Shown in pieces: positions 18,801-26,779 of a stretch of DNA of 64,000 nucleotides; position 1 is the first letter of the stretch; each line of letters starts with the position of its first letter. Made by a program: the position numbers and the translations under genes. The DNA is from Novipirellula artificiosorum (GTDB lineage: Bacteria; Planctomycetota; Planctomycetia; Pirellulales; Pirellulaceae), in contig NZ_SJPV01000012.1 in the NCBI RefSeq assembly GCF_007860135.1, positions 124,001 to 188,000 on the forward strand, written 5' to 3'. The notes beneath the pieces are model-generated. The model searched no databases and was not told the DNA's origin. It saw nothing but the letters and a program-made list of their open reading frames with translations.

Positions 18801-19056
18801 CTGTCGCACGGAGCGCCTCGCCTCTAGCGTAAAGACTTGCGATCCAATCCTTGCTGAGTTTTTTGTCGGAGGGAATGATGTGCTCAAAGTCCTCCTTGAT
18901 AAAAGGCCCCGCCATGACCGTGGATCGACCCGCCAGGAGCATTGCGGCCGTCAGCCCAGATGCCTTCAAAAAATCTCGCCGGCCTTCCGGGCCCGGATCG
19001 CATGATCGGGTGCCGCCGCAACAGGTATTGCTGACGGAGTCGGATTTCTTGGTCAT
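15850..19056 (-). CDS. GH116 family enzyme with Tat signal and inserted beta-sandwich
   Basis: A 1068-residue GH116 (GBA2-like beta-glucosidase/xylosidase clan) protein. A Cys-rich leader (TCCGGTRSCD) precedes a twin-arginine signal RRDFLKASGLTAAMLLAG, so export is by Tat. The N-terminal domain has FIGMPISGICTGQVYLGGDG. At about residues 280-425 a beta-sandwich module (ADFEGGDYGDWKVEGEAFG to GGWGHIDIDHIVFS) is inserted, the kind also found beside some GH32 enzymes. The catalytic (alpha/alpha)6 domain has NLDEGVNCCPGNCTHVWQYA, whose Glu is the likely nucleophile, and NEIECSDHYARAMASY. AGGA lies six bases before ATG 19056. First gene of the GH116-GH95-GH28 run. Confidence 0.9.
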   Translation of the reverse strand: MTKKSDSVSNTCCGGTRSCDPGPEGRRDFLKASGLTAAMLLAGRSTVMAGPFIKEDFEHIIPSDKKLSKDWIASLYARGEALRATGEDLEFIGMPISGICTGQVYLGGDGRLWYWNLDGTRDSKHMGSGPRFTDPDTLHCPMDQGFALEVVSGGEKRVFTLDSQGFEDVVFTNRYPMARVAYADAACPVRVELEAYTPFIPLNRDDSSYPVIVMRYTIKNTTDQIQETAIAGWVENLSNFRSGKDAGGIRLSRYSQRDGLSAVECWAKRATEDNRPEQTEVFADFEGGDYGDWKVEGEAFGSGPASGGRTIQKLSGFKGTGLVNSWTGSDNPQGKLISPKFKIEKPFINFLLAGGRDEKSLNISLWVDGKKVRSAAGKQSDDMAWAGWNVTPLLGKQAHLEILDASSGGWGHIDIDHIVFSTKPPIQQTDPSFELATDFGSIALGLLGEEKPDIVDIKRSEPGSSGLFASRQTNETTDEVYERPFSERGFASVGRTLNLKPGEEKTVSFSLSWRFPNASYVTAFGRKPGARDINFYSTLWPTATDAAGAVAGRDKELHTTTQTWADTWYDSTLPYWFLERTFVTVDCMQTQVAERLALQDGMYNLDEGVNCCPGNCTHVWQYAQGLARIFPVIERECRDKVEYGKGFRTSDGSINFRHSIVNFQDAIDGQCGTILRVLRESQMTTDYRFLAALWDRTKLSMDHVIRKWDKEEDGLLAGAQHNTLDEPWFGQVHWLINLYHAALKASAVMARQMKQPAVALRYERIVAKGAPEMVNMLWKESYGHFIHKPGPGEDEKHGSTNGCHIDQVLGEFWLRNLGLDRVLPEDKIRQTLESLWTFNFSPNVGDFRNIMTDGRWYAVEGNAGLVMCSFPHGKVEAKSGKKNYAGYLNECMTGFEWQVAAHMIWEGLVEKGLAIGKAIYDRYLPKDRNPYNEIECSDHYARAMASYSAFMAICGYRYDGPEGKLGFGPRMQQDHFRAAFTTAEGWGRFSQTVQGGRQKNTIELHYGKLHLKQLTLDAAPGTQASRAVVKLDDRDIDARFQRDGQRIVLQFLQGLDIAAGHTLQVQHV

Positions 19057-19114
19057 TGTCTATCCTGTTTTGATTGGAACTTTTTAGTGATTTCCAAATT
19101 TGGCTCGAGGAACC

Positions 19115-19180
19115 GTAGTGGAATTCGTCAGAATTCCCTACCTTACTTGCAGTGAACGGAATTCTGGCGAATTTCACTAC
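19115..19180. repeat. GTAGTGGAATTC palindromic repeat, intergenic copy
   Basis: Two arms, GTAGTGGAATTCGTCAGAA and TTCTGGCGAATTTCACTAC, are near-perfect reverse complements around a 28-base centre. It sits between the fifth sulfatase of the block and the GH116 gene. The same palindrome occurs at 25042-25108 inside a coding frame. Confidence 0.85.
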
Positions 19181-19234
19181 AATCCAGCATTTGCGCGTTC
19201 TCGATTGCTTTTGCTTGGAGCGAACACGTCGCCG

Positions 19235-20686
19235 TTACTGTTTCCAATTCGGATTGTTCAGGTTGCCGGGGTACGAGTACTCCGGCCGATCCGTCCCCTC
19301 CCTATTCCAGTCGCCCAGTTCAAGGCGTATTTTCGCAGCCAACTTTTGCAGCTCCTTCGTCTGCTCTGGGACGCTCTGGGTCAGATCTTGTTTCTCGGAA
19401 ATGTCGTCACCTAGATGATTCAGCACGGCGTGGTCGAGGTTCATGTAGGTTTTTTTGGGATGCTGAGCCCAATAGACACGATGGGCAGCCTGACGAGGCA
19501 GGTGCAACTTCCAAGGCCCCCTGCGGATGGCCTCGAGGGTCAAGCCGTTGTAGTATGCGAACTCTTGTCGCGGACTCTTGTCGGTCTTTCCGCTGAGCAT
19601 TGGCATCACGTTATAGCCGTCGAATTTGCGGTCGACGGGAAGCGAGGCGCCCGTGGCGGCAGCAATCGTCGGCAGCACATCCAGCGCACTGACCATTTGA
19701 TCGCTGACCTGCCCTGCGGGAATCGTGCCCGGCCAGCGTACGATTGCCGGGACACGGTGGCCGCCCTCCATCGTCGTGTATTTCCAGCCGGACAACGGGT
19801 ACGCCGAGCCGGCCGGAAGCCAGGGACCGTTGTCCGACGCGAAGATCACCAGCGTCTCGTTCTCGATATCCAGCTGCTTGAGCGACGCAAGGACCCGTCC
19901 GACATGATGGTCCAGTTCACGCACCATCGCCGGCAGGGCCGTGGGATTCATGCCGCCCTTGCGTTTCTCGACCGAGGCCCACTGCTCGGCAGTACAGAAC
20001 TCCTTGTTCGGCGACCATGGGCCATGAACCAGGTAGTGGGCCAGATAGATAAAGAACGGCTTCTCCTTTTCCCGTTGCTGCTTCATGAACGCGATGGTCG
20101 CATCGGTCAGTTTCTGATGCGCCTCGCGGAACATGATTTCGCCTTGCGGCTCTTCGTTGTGAAACCACACGCCCGGCTTTCCCACATGGAAATTGTGCTT
20201 CCTGCCGACATACTCATCAAAGCCCTGTTTCCTTGGCGCGAACTTGTCCGCGTCCCCCAGATGCCACTTTCCGTATGCCGCGGTCGCATAGCCCAGTGGC
20301 CCCAACAACTCAGCGATGGTGATCTCGCTTTGCGGCAGGCCGACGTGTTCGTACCAGTCCGTGTGTTCGGGTTTGTCGTTCGGGCAAACCGGCAAACCGT
20401 TGCGCTGGGGATAGCGCCCCGTGAGCAACGCGCCACGACTGGGCGAACAGACACTGCATGCCGAAAGGTAGTTGCTCAGGCGTATCCCGTCCGCAGCCAG
20501 GCGATCAATGTTCGGCGTCTTGATTCCGGGATCCTGCGCTCCATAGCACCCCAAGTCGTTGTAGCCCAAGTCATCGACATAGATGAGGAGCACATTGGGC
20601 GGGGCGTTTTCTGCTCCGGCAAGCAATCCGGTCAGCCCCACCACCACGCCAACAGCAGCAGCAATAACGTTAACGGTCTGGCTCAT
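19235..20686 (-). CDS. secreted type I sulfatase (block position 5)
   Basis: A 483-residue sulfatase with a signal peptide ending near residue 25. Metal and catalytic segments are NVLLIYVDDLGYNDLGCYG, the maturation core CSPSRGALLTGRY near residue 80, GKWHLGDADKF, LAHYLVHGPW and FASDNGPWLPAG. Length is normal for the family and nothing is missing. Its ATG (20686) overlaps the stop of the previous sulfatase by four bases, so it is translationally coupled as the last of five sulfatases. A palindromic repeat and then GH116 follow. The CSPSR core marks it as a Cys-type enzyme needing formylglycine maturation. The sulfated sugar it acts on cannot be named from sequence. Confidence 0.92.
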   Translation of the reverse strand: MSQTVNVIAAAVGVVVGLTGLLAGAENAPPNVLLIYVDDLGYNDLGCYGAQDPGIKTPNIDRLAADGIRLSNYLSACSVCSPSRGALLTGRYPQRNGLPVCPNDKPEHTDWYEHVGLPQSEITIAELLGPLGYATAAYGKWHLGDADKFAPRKQGFDEYVGRKHNFHVGKPGVWFHNEEPQGEIMFREAHQKLTDATIAFMKQQREKEKPFFIYLAHYLVHGPWSPNKEFCTAEQWASVEKRKGGMNPTALPAMVRELDHHVGRVLASLKQLDIENETLVIFASDNGPWLPAGSAYPLSGWKYTTMEGGHRVPAIVRWPGTIPAGQVSDQMVSALDVLPTIAAATGASLPVDRKFDGYNVMPMLSGKTDKSPRQEFAYYNGLTLEAIRRGPWKLHLPRQAAHRVYWAQHPKKTYMNLDHAVLNHLGDDISEKQDLTQSVPEQTKELQKLAAKIRLELGDWNREGTDRPEYSYPGNLNNPNWKQ

Positions 20687-22125
20687 TCTTTATCCTTGTC
20701 GCGAATGCTTGTCTTTACCTGCACGGTCTTCTGTTCGCCCGAAAGGCTACGCCGCGGTGCGCCGAACGTACGGGCAGAAGCACCGAACGTGTTATGATCG
20801 CCGACGTCCTGTTGTGCCCGCTGGGCCAGCTGCATTAGCTCAGCCAATTTTTGCGGGTATTTGTCCGCAACGTCAGTGGTTTCGCCGATGTCGGCGTCTA
20901 GATCGTAAAGCCGAACCTTTTGAATGCGGATGGCGTCAGCCTTAGCGATATGATTTTTCCATTTGGTTGCAATGCTGCTTTGCTCCGGTTCGGTATGCGG
21001 AAGCATCAGCTTCCATGTGCCGCAGCGCACGGCACGAAGGCAGTCGTGTTGGTAGTAGAAATAGTTGCGGTTCAGGCTTTCCGACTTGCCGTGCATCAGC
21101 TGCGAAATATCAACACCGTCAATCGCACGATCCGTTGGGCCAGCAGTTCCAGCCAGTTTGGCGAGGGTCGGCATCATATCGATCGTCGCGGTCACTGCAT
21201 CGCACTCCGTTCCGGCAGGGATTCTGCCCGGTGCACGCATAATGCACGGGACACGCAAACCTCCCTCCCAGCAGGAAGTTTTCGCGCCGCGCAAAGGCTC
21301 GGCATGGCCGCCATGGTCACCTCGCAAATGCCATGGCCCGTTGTCGCTGGTGTAGATAATGTAGGTGTTGTCGTCGAGCCCCAGCTCTTTCACTTTGTCG
21401 AGCACACGTCCAACGTTGAAATCAATCTCCTCGATCACGTCGCCATAGAATCCGCCCGCCGACTTGCCCTTGAAATCGATTGAAACGGCAAGCTTGGTGT
21501 GGGGCATGGTGTGCGCAAGATAGACAAAGAACGGCTTGTCCTTGTTTTTCTCGATAAAGCCAATCGCCTCGTCCGTGTAGCGCCGGGTCAACGTGGACAT
21601 GTCGGCTTGTTTCTCAACCAACTTTGTGTTGCGAACCAAGTTCACCGACTTGTCGTTGCTGCCGGGCGTGCCGAAGTATTGATCGAACCCTTGATGTGGC
21701 GGCAGCAATTCTGGTTTGTATGCAGTCTGGCTGTGCCCAGCCAAATCCCATTTGCCGAATGCACCCGTTGTATAGCCTTGCGTCTTCAACACCTCGGCGA
21801 TGGTGATTTCATCAAGATGCATTTCGGGATGAATCGAATCGGGGTCAGCCTGCCGCGCGACCCGCAGCGGGTAGCACCCTGTCATCAGAGCAGCACGCGA
21901 GGGCCCACAGACGGTCTGGGCGTAGAAGTTGGTAAACCTCATTCCCTCCTTCGCCATTTGATCGATGCGCGCCGTTTTGATGTCCGGCGACCCGAAACAC
22001 CCGAGGTCCTGATAGCCCTGATCATCGGCAAAGATGATAATGACGTTTGGTTTGCTGGCCTGCGCTATCCCCGCGAAAACGCTAGAGATAACAGTCAGAA
22101 GGATGAGTCGGTTTATCGTTTTCAT
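20683..22125 (-). CDS. secreted type I sulfatase (block position 4)
   Basis: A 480-residue sulfatase. The frame is open to 22167, but ATG 22125 gives the compact signal peptide MKTINRLILLTVISSVFAGI and overlaps the upstream stop as ATGA, so I use it. It shows NVIIIFADDQGYQDLGCFGS, the Cys-type core CGPSRAALMTGCYP, GKWDLAGHSQ in place of the usual GKWHLG, LAHTMPHTKL and YTSDNGPWHLRG. The Asp for His change in the GKWH segment is shared by a subset of planctomycete sulfatases and may reflect substrate preference. Coupled on both sides to other sulfatases. Confidence 0.92.
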   Translation of the reverse strand: MKTINRLILLTVISSVFAGIAQASKPNVIIIFADDQGYQDLGCFGSPDIKTARIDQMAKEGMRFTNFYAQTVCGPSRAALMTGCYPLRVARQADPDSIHPEMHLDEITIAEVLKTQGYTTGAFGKWDLAGHSQTAYKPELLPPHQGFDQYFGTPGSNDKSVNLVRNTKLVEKQADMSTLTRRYTDEAIGFIEKNKDKPFFVYLAHTMPHTKLAVSIDFKGKSAGGFYGDVIEEIDFNVGRVLDKVKELGLDDNTYIIYTSDNGPWHLRGDHGGHAEPLRGAKTSCWEGGLRVPCIMRAPGRIPAGTECDAVTATIDMMPTLAKLAGTAGPTDRAIDGVDISQLMHGKSESLNRNYFYYQHDCLRAVRCGTWKLMLPHTEPEQSSIATKWKNHIAKADAIRIQKVRLYDLDADIGETTDVADKYPQKLAELMQLAQRAQQDVGDHNTFGASARTFGAPRRSLSGEQKTVQVKTSIRDKDKE

Positions 22126-23642
22126 TGGTTTTCCTTTTTGTGGTAGTGCGGAGAGCCTTTGAGCCATTCGTAATCTACATATTGATAGGCATTCTTTCCT
22201 TTTTGAATGCTCGTGAAGTAGGAAGGTTTGCTCTGCTGATCTAATTCCTTCCAGCGCGCCAACATCGATTGCACCCGTTCGGGTTCGCTTTGGGAAAGAT
22301 CCGTGGTTTCGGAAAGGTCATCTCTCAAATGAAAGAGTTGGACCTTGCTTTCCTGGACGATCAGCTTGTAGTCGCCCATCCGCAAGACCCCGCATTCATG
22401 GCCGATCTTGCGATCGGTGCGCCAAAATAGTTCTTCATGCGGAGCATCAAGCGTCTGTCCCGTCATGTAGGCGGTGATGTTGACGCCATCGAGGTCCGTC
22501 TTTGCGAGATCAACGCCAGCCAGCGATACCGCAGTCGCACCGATGTCGAGCGACGTGACTGGAAAATCCAAAACGGTTCCCGGCTTCACATTGCCGGGCC
22601 AGCGTACGACAAGCGGAACGCGTAGACCACCCTCGAAACTGTCCCACTTGGCGCCGCGCAGCGGGCGATTGTCACTCGTTCGCTTCATGCCTCCGTTGTC
22701 GCTCAAAAACCAAACAATGGTTTGTTCTGATAGCCCAAGCCGGCTGAGGCTATCCAGCAGCTTTCCGATTCCCAGATCCATCTCATAGGTCATCGCCGCA
22801 TAGATCGAGCGGCTCTGCGGTTTCACCCCCGGAATCGTCGTCATCTTCTCCGCTGGAAACTTCGCGATGGTTTCGACAGGTGCTTCCAAGTACTCGTGCG
22901 GCGCGTTGTAGGACATGAAGAGAAAGAACGGATCGCTACGGTTTTTTTCGATAAAACGAAGTCCGTAGTCTGTCAACTCCCGCGTCAGGTACTGCTCCCA
23001 CTCCAGCGGTTCCCTGTTATGAAGAATCGGCATCGTATGGTGCATATCCCGCATACCCCAGGGCTTGTTCATCGTCAAATACTTGCCTTTGTACGAAGCA
23101 TGGTCCAACGGGTAGTAAAGACGCCCACCGCTGAGAAAACCGTACCAGTCGTCAAAGCCGAGAGTATTGGGATGCTGGTCATCGGACGTACCCATGTGCC
23201 ACTTGCCGACTCCCCCAGTGACATATCCCTGCTGCTGCATCCAGTGCGCCACCGTCTTGATTCCCGCTGGCAGCCCGTGCGTGGGGTTTAGCGGTTGATT
23301 CGGATTGCCGTGCCAGCCAAAACGCGACTGCACCTGCCCGGTAATGAACCCCGCTCGTGAAGGCCCACACATCGGACCGGTTACATACCCGGAGGAAAAC
23401 CGCGCGCCATCCCTCGCCAGACTATCGATATTTGGCGTCGGAATGTCTTTGCAGCCGTTGAAACCGACATCCGCATAACCCAGATCGTCCGCCATGATCA
23501 CGATAACGTTCGGCCGGCTAGGATCGTGTCGAAGAGGACGTGCCGCATTCGCCGTTATGCTCAATGTGAAAAGCAGACAGACCGTAAATCGCATTGCATT
23601 TTTCATCTTTACGACTTGAATCCAGAAGCTAAGAATAGTCAC
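22122..23642 (-). CDS. secreted type I sulfatase (block position 3)
   Basis: A sulfatase of up to 506 residues. Start choice is open. GTG 23642 overlaps the upstream stop (GTGA) and has GAAGG seven bases upstream. ATG 23606 gives the cleaner signal peptide MKNAMRFTVCLLFTLSITAN but has only a weak ribosome site. The catalytic features are NVIVIMADDLGYADVGFNG, the core CGPSRAGFITGQ, GKWHMGTSDDQHPNTLGFDD, MSYNAPHEYLEAP and FLSDNGGMKR. The C-terminus is Lys-rich and normal in length. Middle of the five coupled sulfatases. Confidence 0.92.
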   Translation of the reverse strand: MTILSFWIQVVKMKNAMRFTVCLLFTLSITANAARPLRHDPSRPNVIVIMADDLGYADVGFNGCKDIPTPNIDSLARDGARFSSGYVTGPMCGPSRAGFITGQVQSRFGWHGNPNQPLNPTHGLPAGIKTVAHWMQQQGYVTGGVGKWHMGTSDDQHPNTLGFDDWYGFLSGGRLYYPLDHASYKGKYLTMNKPWGMRDMHHTMPILHNREPLEWEQYLTRELTDYGLRFIEKNRSDPFFLFMSYNAPHEYLEAPVETIAKFPAEKMTTIPGVKPQSRSIYAAMTYEMDLGIGKLLDSLSRLGLSEQTIVWFLSDNGGMKRTSDNRPLRGAKWDSFEGGLRVPLVVRWPGNVKPGTVLDFPVTSLDIGATAVSLAGVDLAKTDLDGVNITAYMTGQTLDAPHEELFWRTDRKIGHECGVLRMGDYKLIVQESKVQLFHLRDDLSETTDLSQSEPERVQSMLARWKELDQQSKPSYFTSIQKGKNAYQYVDYEWLKGSPHYHKKENQ

Positions 23643-25162
23643 TTGTTAGCCTTCGCAAGCGGTTTTGGATTGTCGACAAAAGCGGCGGGTCGGCTGTTGT
23701 CGGCGATGTCTTTTGCAAACGTCTGCAAATACTCGTTTAGCCTTCGCACGACATCCGGATTTGACTTGACGACGTTCTCCTTCTCGCCGATGTCGCTCTC
23801 CAAATCGTAAAGCTGTGTGGGCTTTCCTTTGTTCACATGCAGTTTCCACTTCCCCGACCTCACCGCGCTGAGCGTGTTGCCTTGGTGATAGAAGAATGTT
23901 TGATGTGGCGTGCCTGCGTTCCCCGTGAGCGTTGGCCAAATGTCTTTGCCATCGATCATCCGATCGGTTGGTACCTTCGCGCCAGCCAGCTTCGCAAAAG
24001 TCGGCAACAGATCCATCGTCGTCATCAGTTCGTCGTTTGACTTTCCGGCGGGGATTTGCCCTGGCCAGCGGACGACGGTCGGCTCACGCATGCCGCCTTC
24101 GAAGGTTGTGCCCTTGTTCCCACGCAACGGGCCTGGACTGGCAAAAAGGGTGTTCTTCGGCGGCCCATTGTCGGACGTGAACAGGACGAGCGTGTTTTCG
24201 TCGAGACCGTTGGCTTTGAGCGTGTCAAGGATTTGTCCGACGGACCAGTCGATTTCTGCGATGGCCTGGCGAAAGATCTGGTCCCGCGCGCGGTAGTCGA
24301 TCCTACCGTTTTCTTCGCTCAGCGTCGCCACGATCTCGTCTGAAACACCTTCCAGAAAAGGAGGCGAAACGTGCAATGGAGCGTGGGGAATGGGATGTGG
24401 AACGTAGAGAAAGAACGGCTCGTCCTTGTTTCTCTCGATGAAGGACACCGCGTGTTCCGTGACTCGCTTTGTCAAGTAGTCGGCATCAGGTTCCATCTCG
24501 ATCACCGTCTCATTTTCAAGTAAAGGCAGCGGTGGGAATTTGTAGTGATCCTGCCTGGGATGAAACGGATGGATGTCGTGGCTGTAGGGAATTCCGAAAT
24601 ATTCATCGAAGCCTTGCTTGGTAGGCAGAAACGGTGACTGATCTCCGAGATGCCACTTGCCGAAGATGCCGGTTTTGTATCCGGCAGTTTTCAGGACCTC
24701 AGCGATCGTGATTTCGTCAGGATTCAACCCCTTTCTGTCTCCGGCAAGGAGCACTCCAAAATTCGACCCCACGGCCATGCCGATTCGCTTTGGGTAGCAC
24801 CCAGTCATCAACGCGGCCCGAGATGGAGTGCAAACGGGTGCCGCCACATAAAAACTCGTCAGCCGAGAACCTTCCGCTGCCATCTGATCGATGCGAGGCG
24901 TACTGACGTGCTCGCCGCCATAGCAACTGAGATCGCCGTAGCCCTGATCGTCGGTGAAGATGACGACAAAGTTGGGTTTTTCTGCGGCGCTGAGCGTTTG
25001 AATCAATCCGAGGCAAGTGAGACTAAGGGTCATTCGGACAATAAGTGCCGTAGTGGAGTTCGTCAGAACTCCTACCCAGGGAATTCTGGCGAATTCCACT
25101 ACACTTATTCCGTCAGCATTTTTTCGAGCAATCCTAACACCAAATGCTTGCAACGTTTTCAT
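23639..25162 (-). CDS. secreted type I sulfatase with palindromic repeat in its 5' end (block position 2)
   Basis: A 507-residue sulfatase with NFVVIFTDDQGYGDLSCYGG, core CTPSRAALMTGCYPK, GKWHLGDQSPF, VPHPIPHAPLH and FTSDNGPPKNT. ATG 25162 overlaps the upstream stop as ATGA. From this start a 43-residue extension precedes the real signal peptide MTLSLTCLGLIQTLSAAEK, and about 22 residues of it (VVEFARIPWVGVLTNSTT region) are encoded by the repeat at 25042-25108. ATG 25033 would start exactly at the signal peptide but lacks a ribosome site. Either the repeat lengthened the signal n-region or it separated the ribosome site from a downstream start. Confidence 0.9.
   Translation of the reverse strand: MKTLQAFGVRIARKNADGISVVEFARIPWVGVLTNSTTALIVRMTLSLTCLGLIQTLSAAEKPNFVVIFTDDQGYGDLSCYGGEHVSTPRIDQMAAEGSRLTSFYVAAPVCTPSRAALMTGCYPKRIGMAVGSNFGVLLAGDRKGLNPDEITIAEVLKTAGYKTGIFGKWHLGDQSPFLPTKQGFDEYFGIPYSHDIHPFHPRQDHYKFPPLPLLENETVIEMEPDADYLTKRVTEHAVSFIERNKDEPFFLYVPHPIPHAPLHVSPPFLEGVSDEIVATLSEENGRIDYRARDQIFRQAIAEIDWSVGQILDTLKANGLDENTLVLFTSDNGPPKNTLFASPGPLRGNKGTTFEGGMREPTVVRWPGQIPAGKSNDELMTTMDLLPTFAKLAGAKVPTDRMIDGKDIWPTLTGNAGTPHQTFFYHQGNTLSAVRSGKWKLHVNKGKPTQLYDLESDIGEKENVVKSNPDVVRRLNEYLQTFAKDIADNSRPAAFVDNPKPLAKANK
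25042..25108. repeat. GTAGTGGAATTC palindromic repeat inside sulfatase reading frame
   Basis: The arms AATAAGTGCCGTAGTGGAG and GAATTCCACTACACTTATT are inverted copies around a short centre, homologous to the repeat at 19115-19180. It is read through in frame without a stop within the N-terminal extension of the sulfatase gene. Confidence 0.85.
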
Positions 25163-26679
25163 TTCTGCTTCTTTCGACGAGGTGTCACGTTTTTCGTGTT
25201 CGGATCTGGATGTCTTTTCTGTCGTTCCCGGGCGATTGCTTTGATCGTGATTGAATCGACCGTATCCCAGTCTTTCTCGTGACTGATCACGGGGCCATCG
25301 GGAAACAGCGAGCCGGTCGGACGTTGTGACTTGCCGCGTTGCATGAATTCGCCGAGGTCATCTCGAGCGGATTGAGCAAGCGCCATCATCTGCCGCACGA
25401 CTTCAGGATTGTCGGCCGCCAGGTCCGTGCTTTCGGCTTCGTCGGAATGCAAGTTGTAGAGAACGGGACGTTGAAGGTTGGCGAACGCTCTATTTTTATC
25501 CCAGAATGGCAGTTGCTGCTTGCTGCGCGGCAGATGGAGTTTCCACTCACCACAGCGAATCGCCTGAAGGTTCTCGCAGTTGTAGTAGTAGAAGGGTTGG
25601 GCAGTCTGCCGTTTCAGCGGCATCCCGTCAAGAAGCGGCAACAGGTTTTCACCGTCGAAAACACGATCTTTCGCAAGTGGGGCTCCGATCGCTGCGGACA
25701 ATGTCGGGAAGACGTCCATCGCGTGAATACTTATGTCCGAAACGGATGGCTCTTTGACCCGAGCCGGCCAATGGAAGATAAACGGGACACGATGGCCTCC
25801 TTCGAATGTTACGTACTTTGTTCCTCGAAAAGGTTTGGCGTACGTGTTGGAAGTCGGCCCATTGTCTGAGGTAAAGACAACAAGGGTGTTGTTCGCGATG
25901 CCCGTTTCCTTCAGTGCGGTCATCATCTTACCGACGCTCCAGTCGAGTTCCTGCATCACGTCCCCACGGACGCCATCCTGTGAAGTCCCCTTGAAAGGTT
26001 TGCCTGCCTGATAGGGCGTATGCGGATAGTTGTGGGCGTAGTATAGAAAGAACGGCTCGCCACTTTTCGCCTGATCACGAATGATCGACGTGACGCGCTG
26101 CGTATAGAGCTGTGTTAGTTGATCGAGGGGCGTTGTGGCGAAGACTTCTTCATCGTTGTCGAAGAACTTCGGCGAATGGGCATAGTTACAGGGCATGCCG
26201 TAGTAATGGTCGAAACCCTGTTTTCGCGGCAGAAACTCCGGTTCGGTGCCGAGGTGCCATTTGCCGACCATGTGGGTTGCGTAACCCTGCTGTTTGAACG
26301 GTTCAGCAATTGTGATCTCATCAGAATGCAGTCCAAGGAACCAATGGGCCGTCCGGTTCGGATTGATTCCCATATAGAGTCCAGCACGCTGAGGATAGCC
26401 GCCAGTTAGAAACGCCGCTCGAGACGGTGAGCAGATCGAGGCGGCAGTGTGGAAATCAGTGAATCTGTACCCTTCTGCTGCAAGTCGGTCGATGTGTGGA
26501 GTCTTGACCTTTGTCGCGCCATAACAGCCGACGTCCGAGTAACCCAGATCGTCAGCAAGCATAAAGATGACGTTGGGCCGAGTTTGCGTTTCACTCGATT
26601 CCGCTTGAAGGACCAACGCCGGCATGATGTACGCCAGAGCGATAGCAAGCCCAACACGATTAAGAACGAGCCCTCGCAT
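25159..26679 (-). CDS. secreted type I sulfatase (block position 1)
   Basis: A 506-residue sulfatase. The open frame extends to 26838, overlapping the esterase gene, but ATG 26679 begins a signal peptide (MRGLVLNRVGLAIALAYIM) and is preferred; ATG 26736 is another choice. Features are NVIFMLADDLGYSDVGCYGA, core CSPSRAAFLTGGYPQ, GKWHLGTEPEFLPRKQGFDH, YAHNYPHTPY and FTSDNGPTSNT. The C-terminus is basic (RQKRHPDPNTKNVTPRRKK). It is the first of the five overlapping sulfatases and lies 100 bases after the SGNH esterase, likely in the same operon. Confidence 0.92.
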   Translation of the reverse strand: MRGLVLNRVGLAIALAYIMPALVLQAESSETQTRPNVIFMLADDLGYSDVGCYGATKVKTPHIDRLAAEGYRFTDFHTAASICSPSRAAFLTGGYPQRAGLYMGINPNRTAHWFLGLHSDEITIAEPFKQQGYATHMVGKWHLGTEPEFLPRKQGFDHYYGMPCNYAHSPKFFDNDEEVFATTPLDQLTQLYTQRVTSIIRDQAKSGEPFFLYYAHNYPHTPYQAGKPFKGTSQDGVRGDVMQELDWSVGKMMTALKETGIANNTLVVFTSDNGPTSNTYAKPFRGTKYVTFEGGHRVPFIFHWPARVKEPSVSDISIHAMDVFPTLSAAIGAPLAKDRVFDGENLLPLLDGMPLKRQTAQPFYYYNCENLQAIRCGEWKLHLPRSKQQLPFWDKNRAFANLQRPVLYNLHSDEAESTDLAADNPEVVRQMMALAQSARDDLGEFMQRGKSQRPTGSLFPDGPVISHEKDWDTVDSITIKAIARERQKRHPDPNTKNVTPRRKKQK

Positions 26680-26779
26680 CTTCGAATCGAAAGCTTGTGT
26701 GTCTTTGTTTGCGGTTTCGATTTCCACGTTCAACATATTCACCACGGCATTTTCCGAAGTACTTTTAAATAGATAGGTT

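Noticed and set aside
16948..19005. 685-codon open frame on the plus strand opposite the GH116 gene
   Set aside because: It lies entirely antisense to a clear GH116 gene. Its product resembles no family I know, and it is explained by codon bias of the real gene.
19415..20797. 460-codon plus-strand frame opposite a sulfatase
   Set aside because: Antisense shadow of a sulfatase with all catalytic motifs; no signal or domain in the shadow frame.
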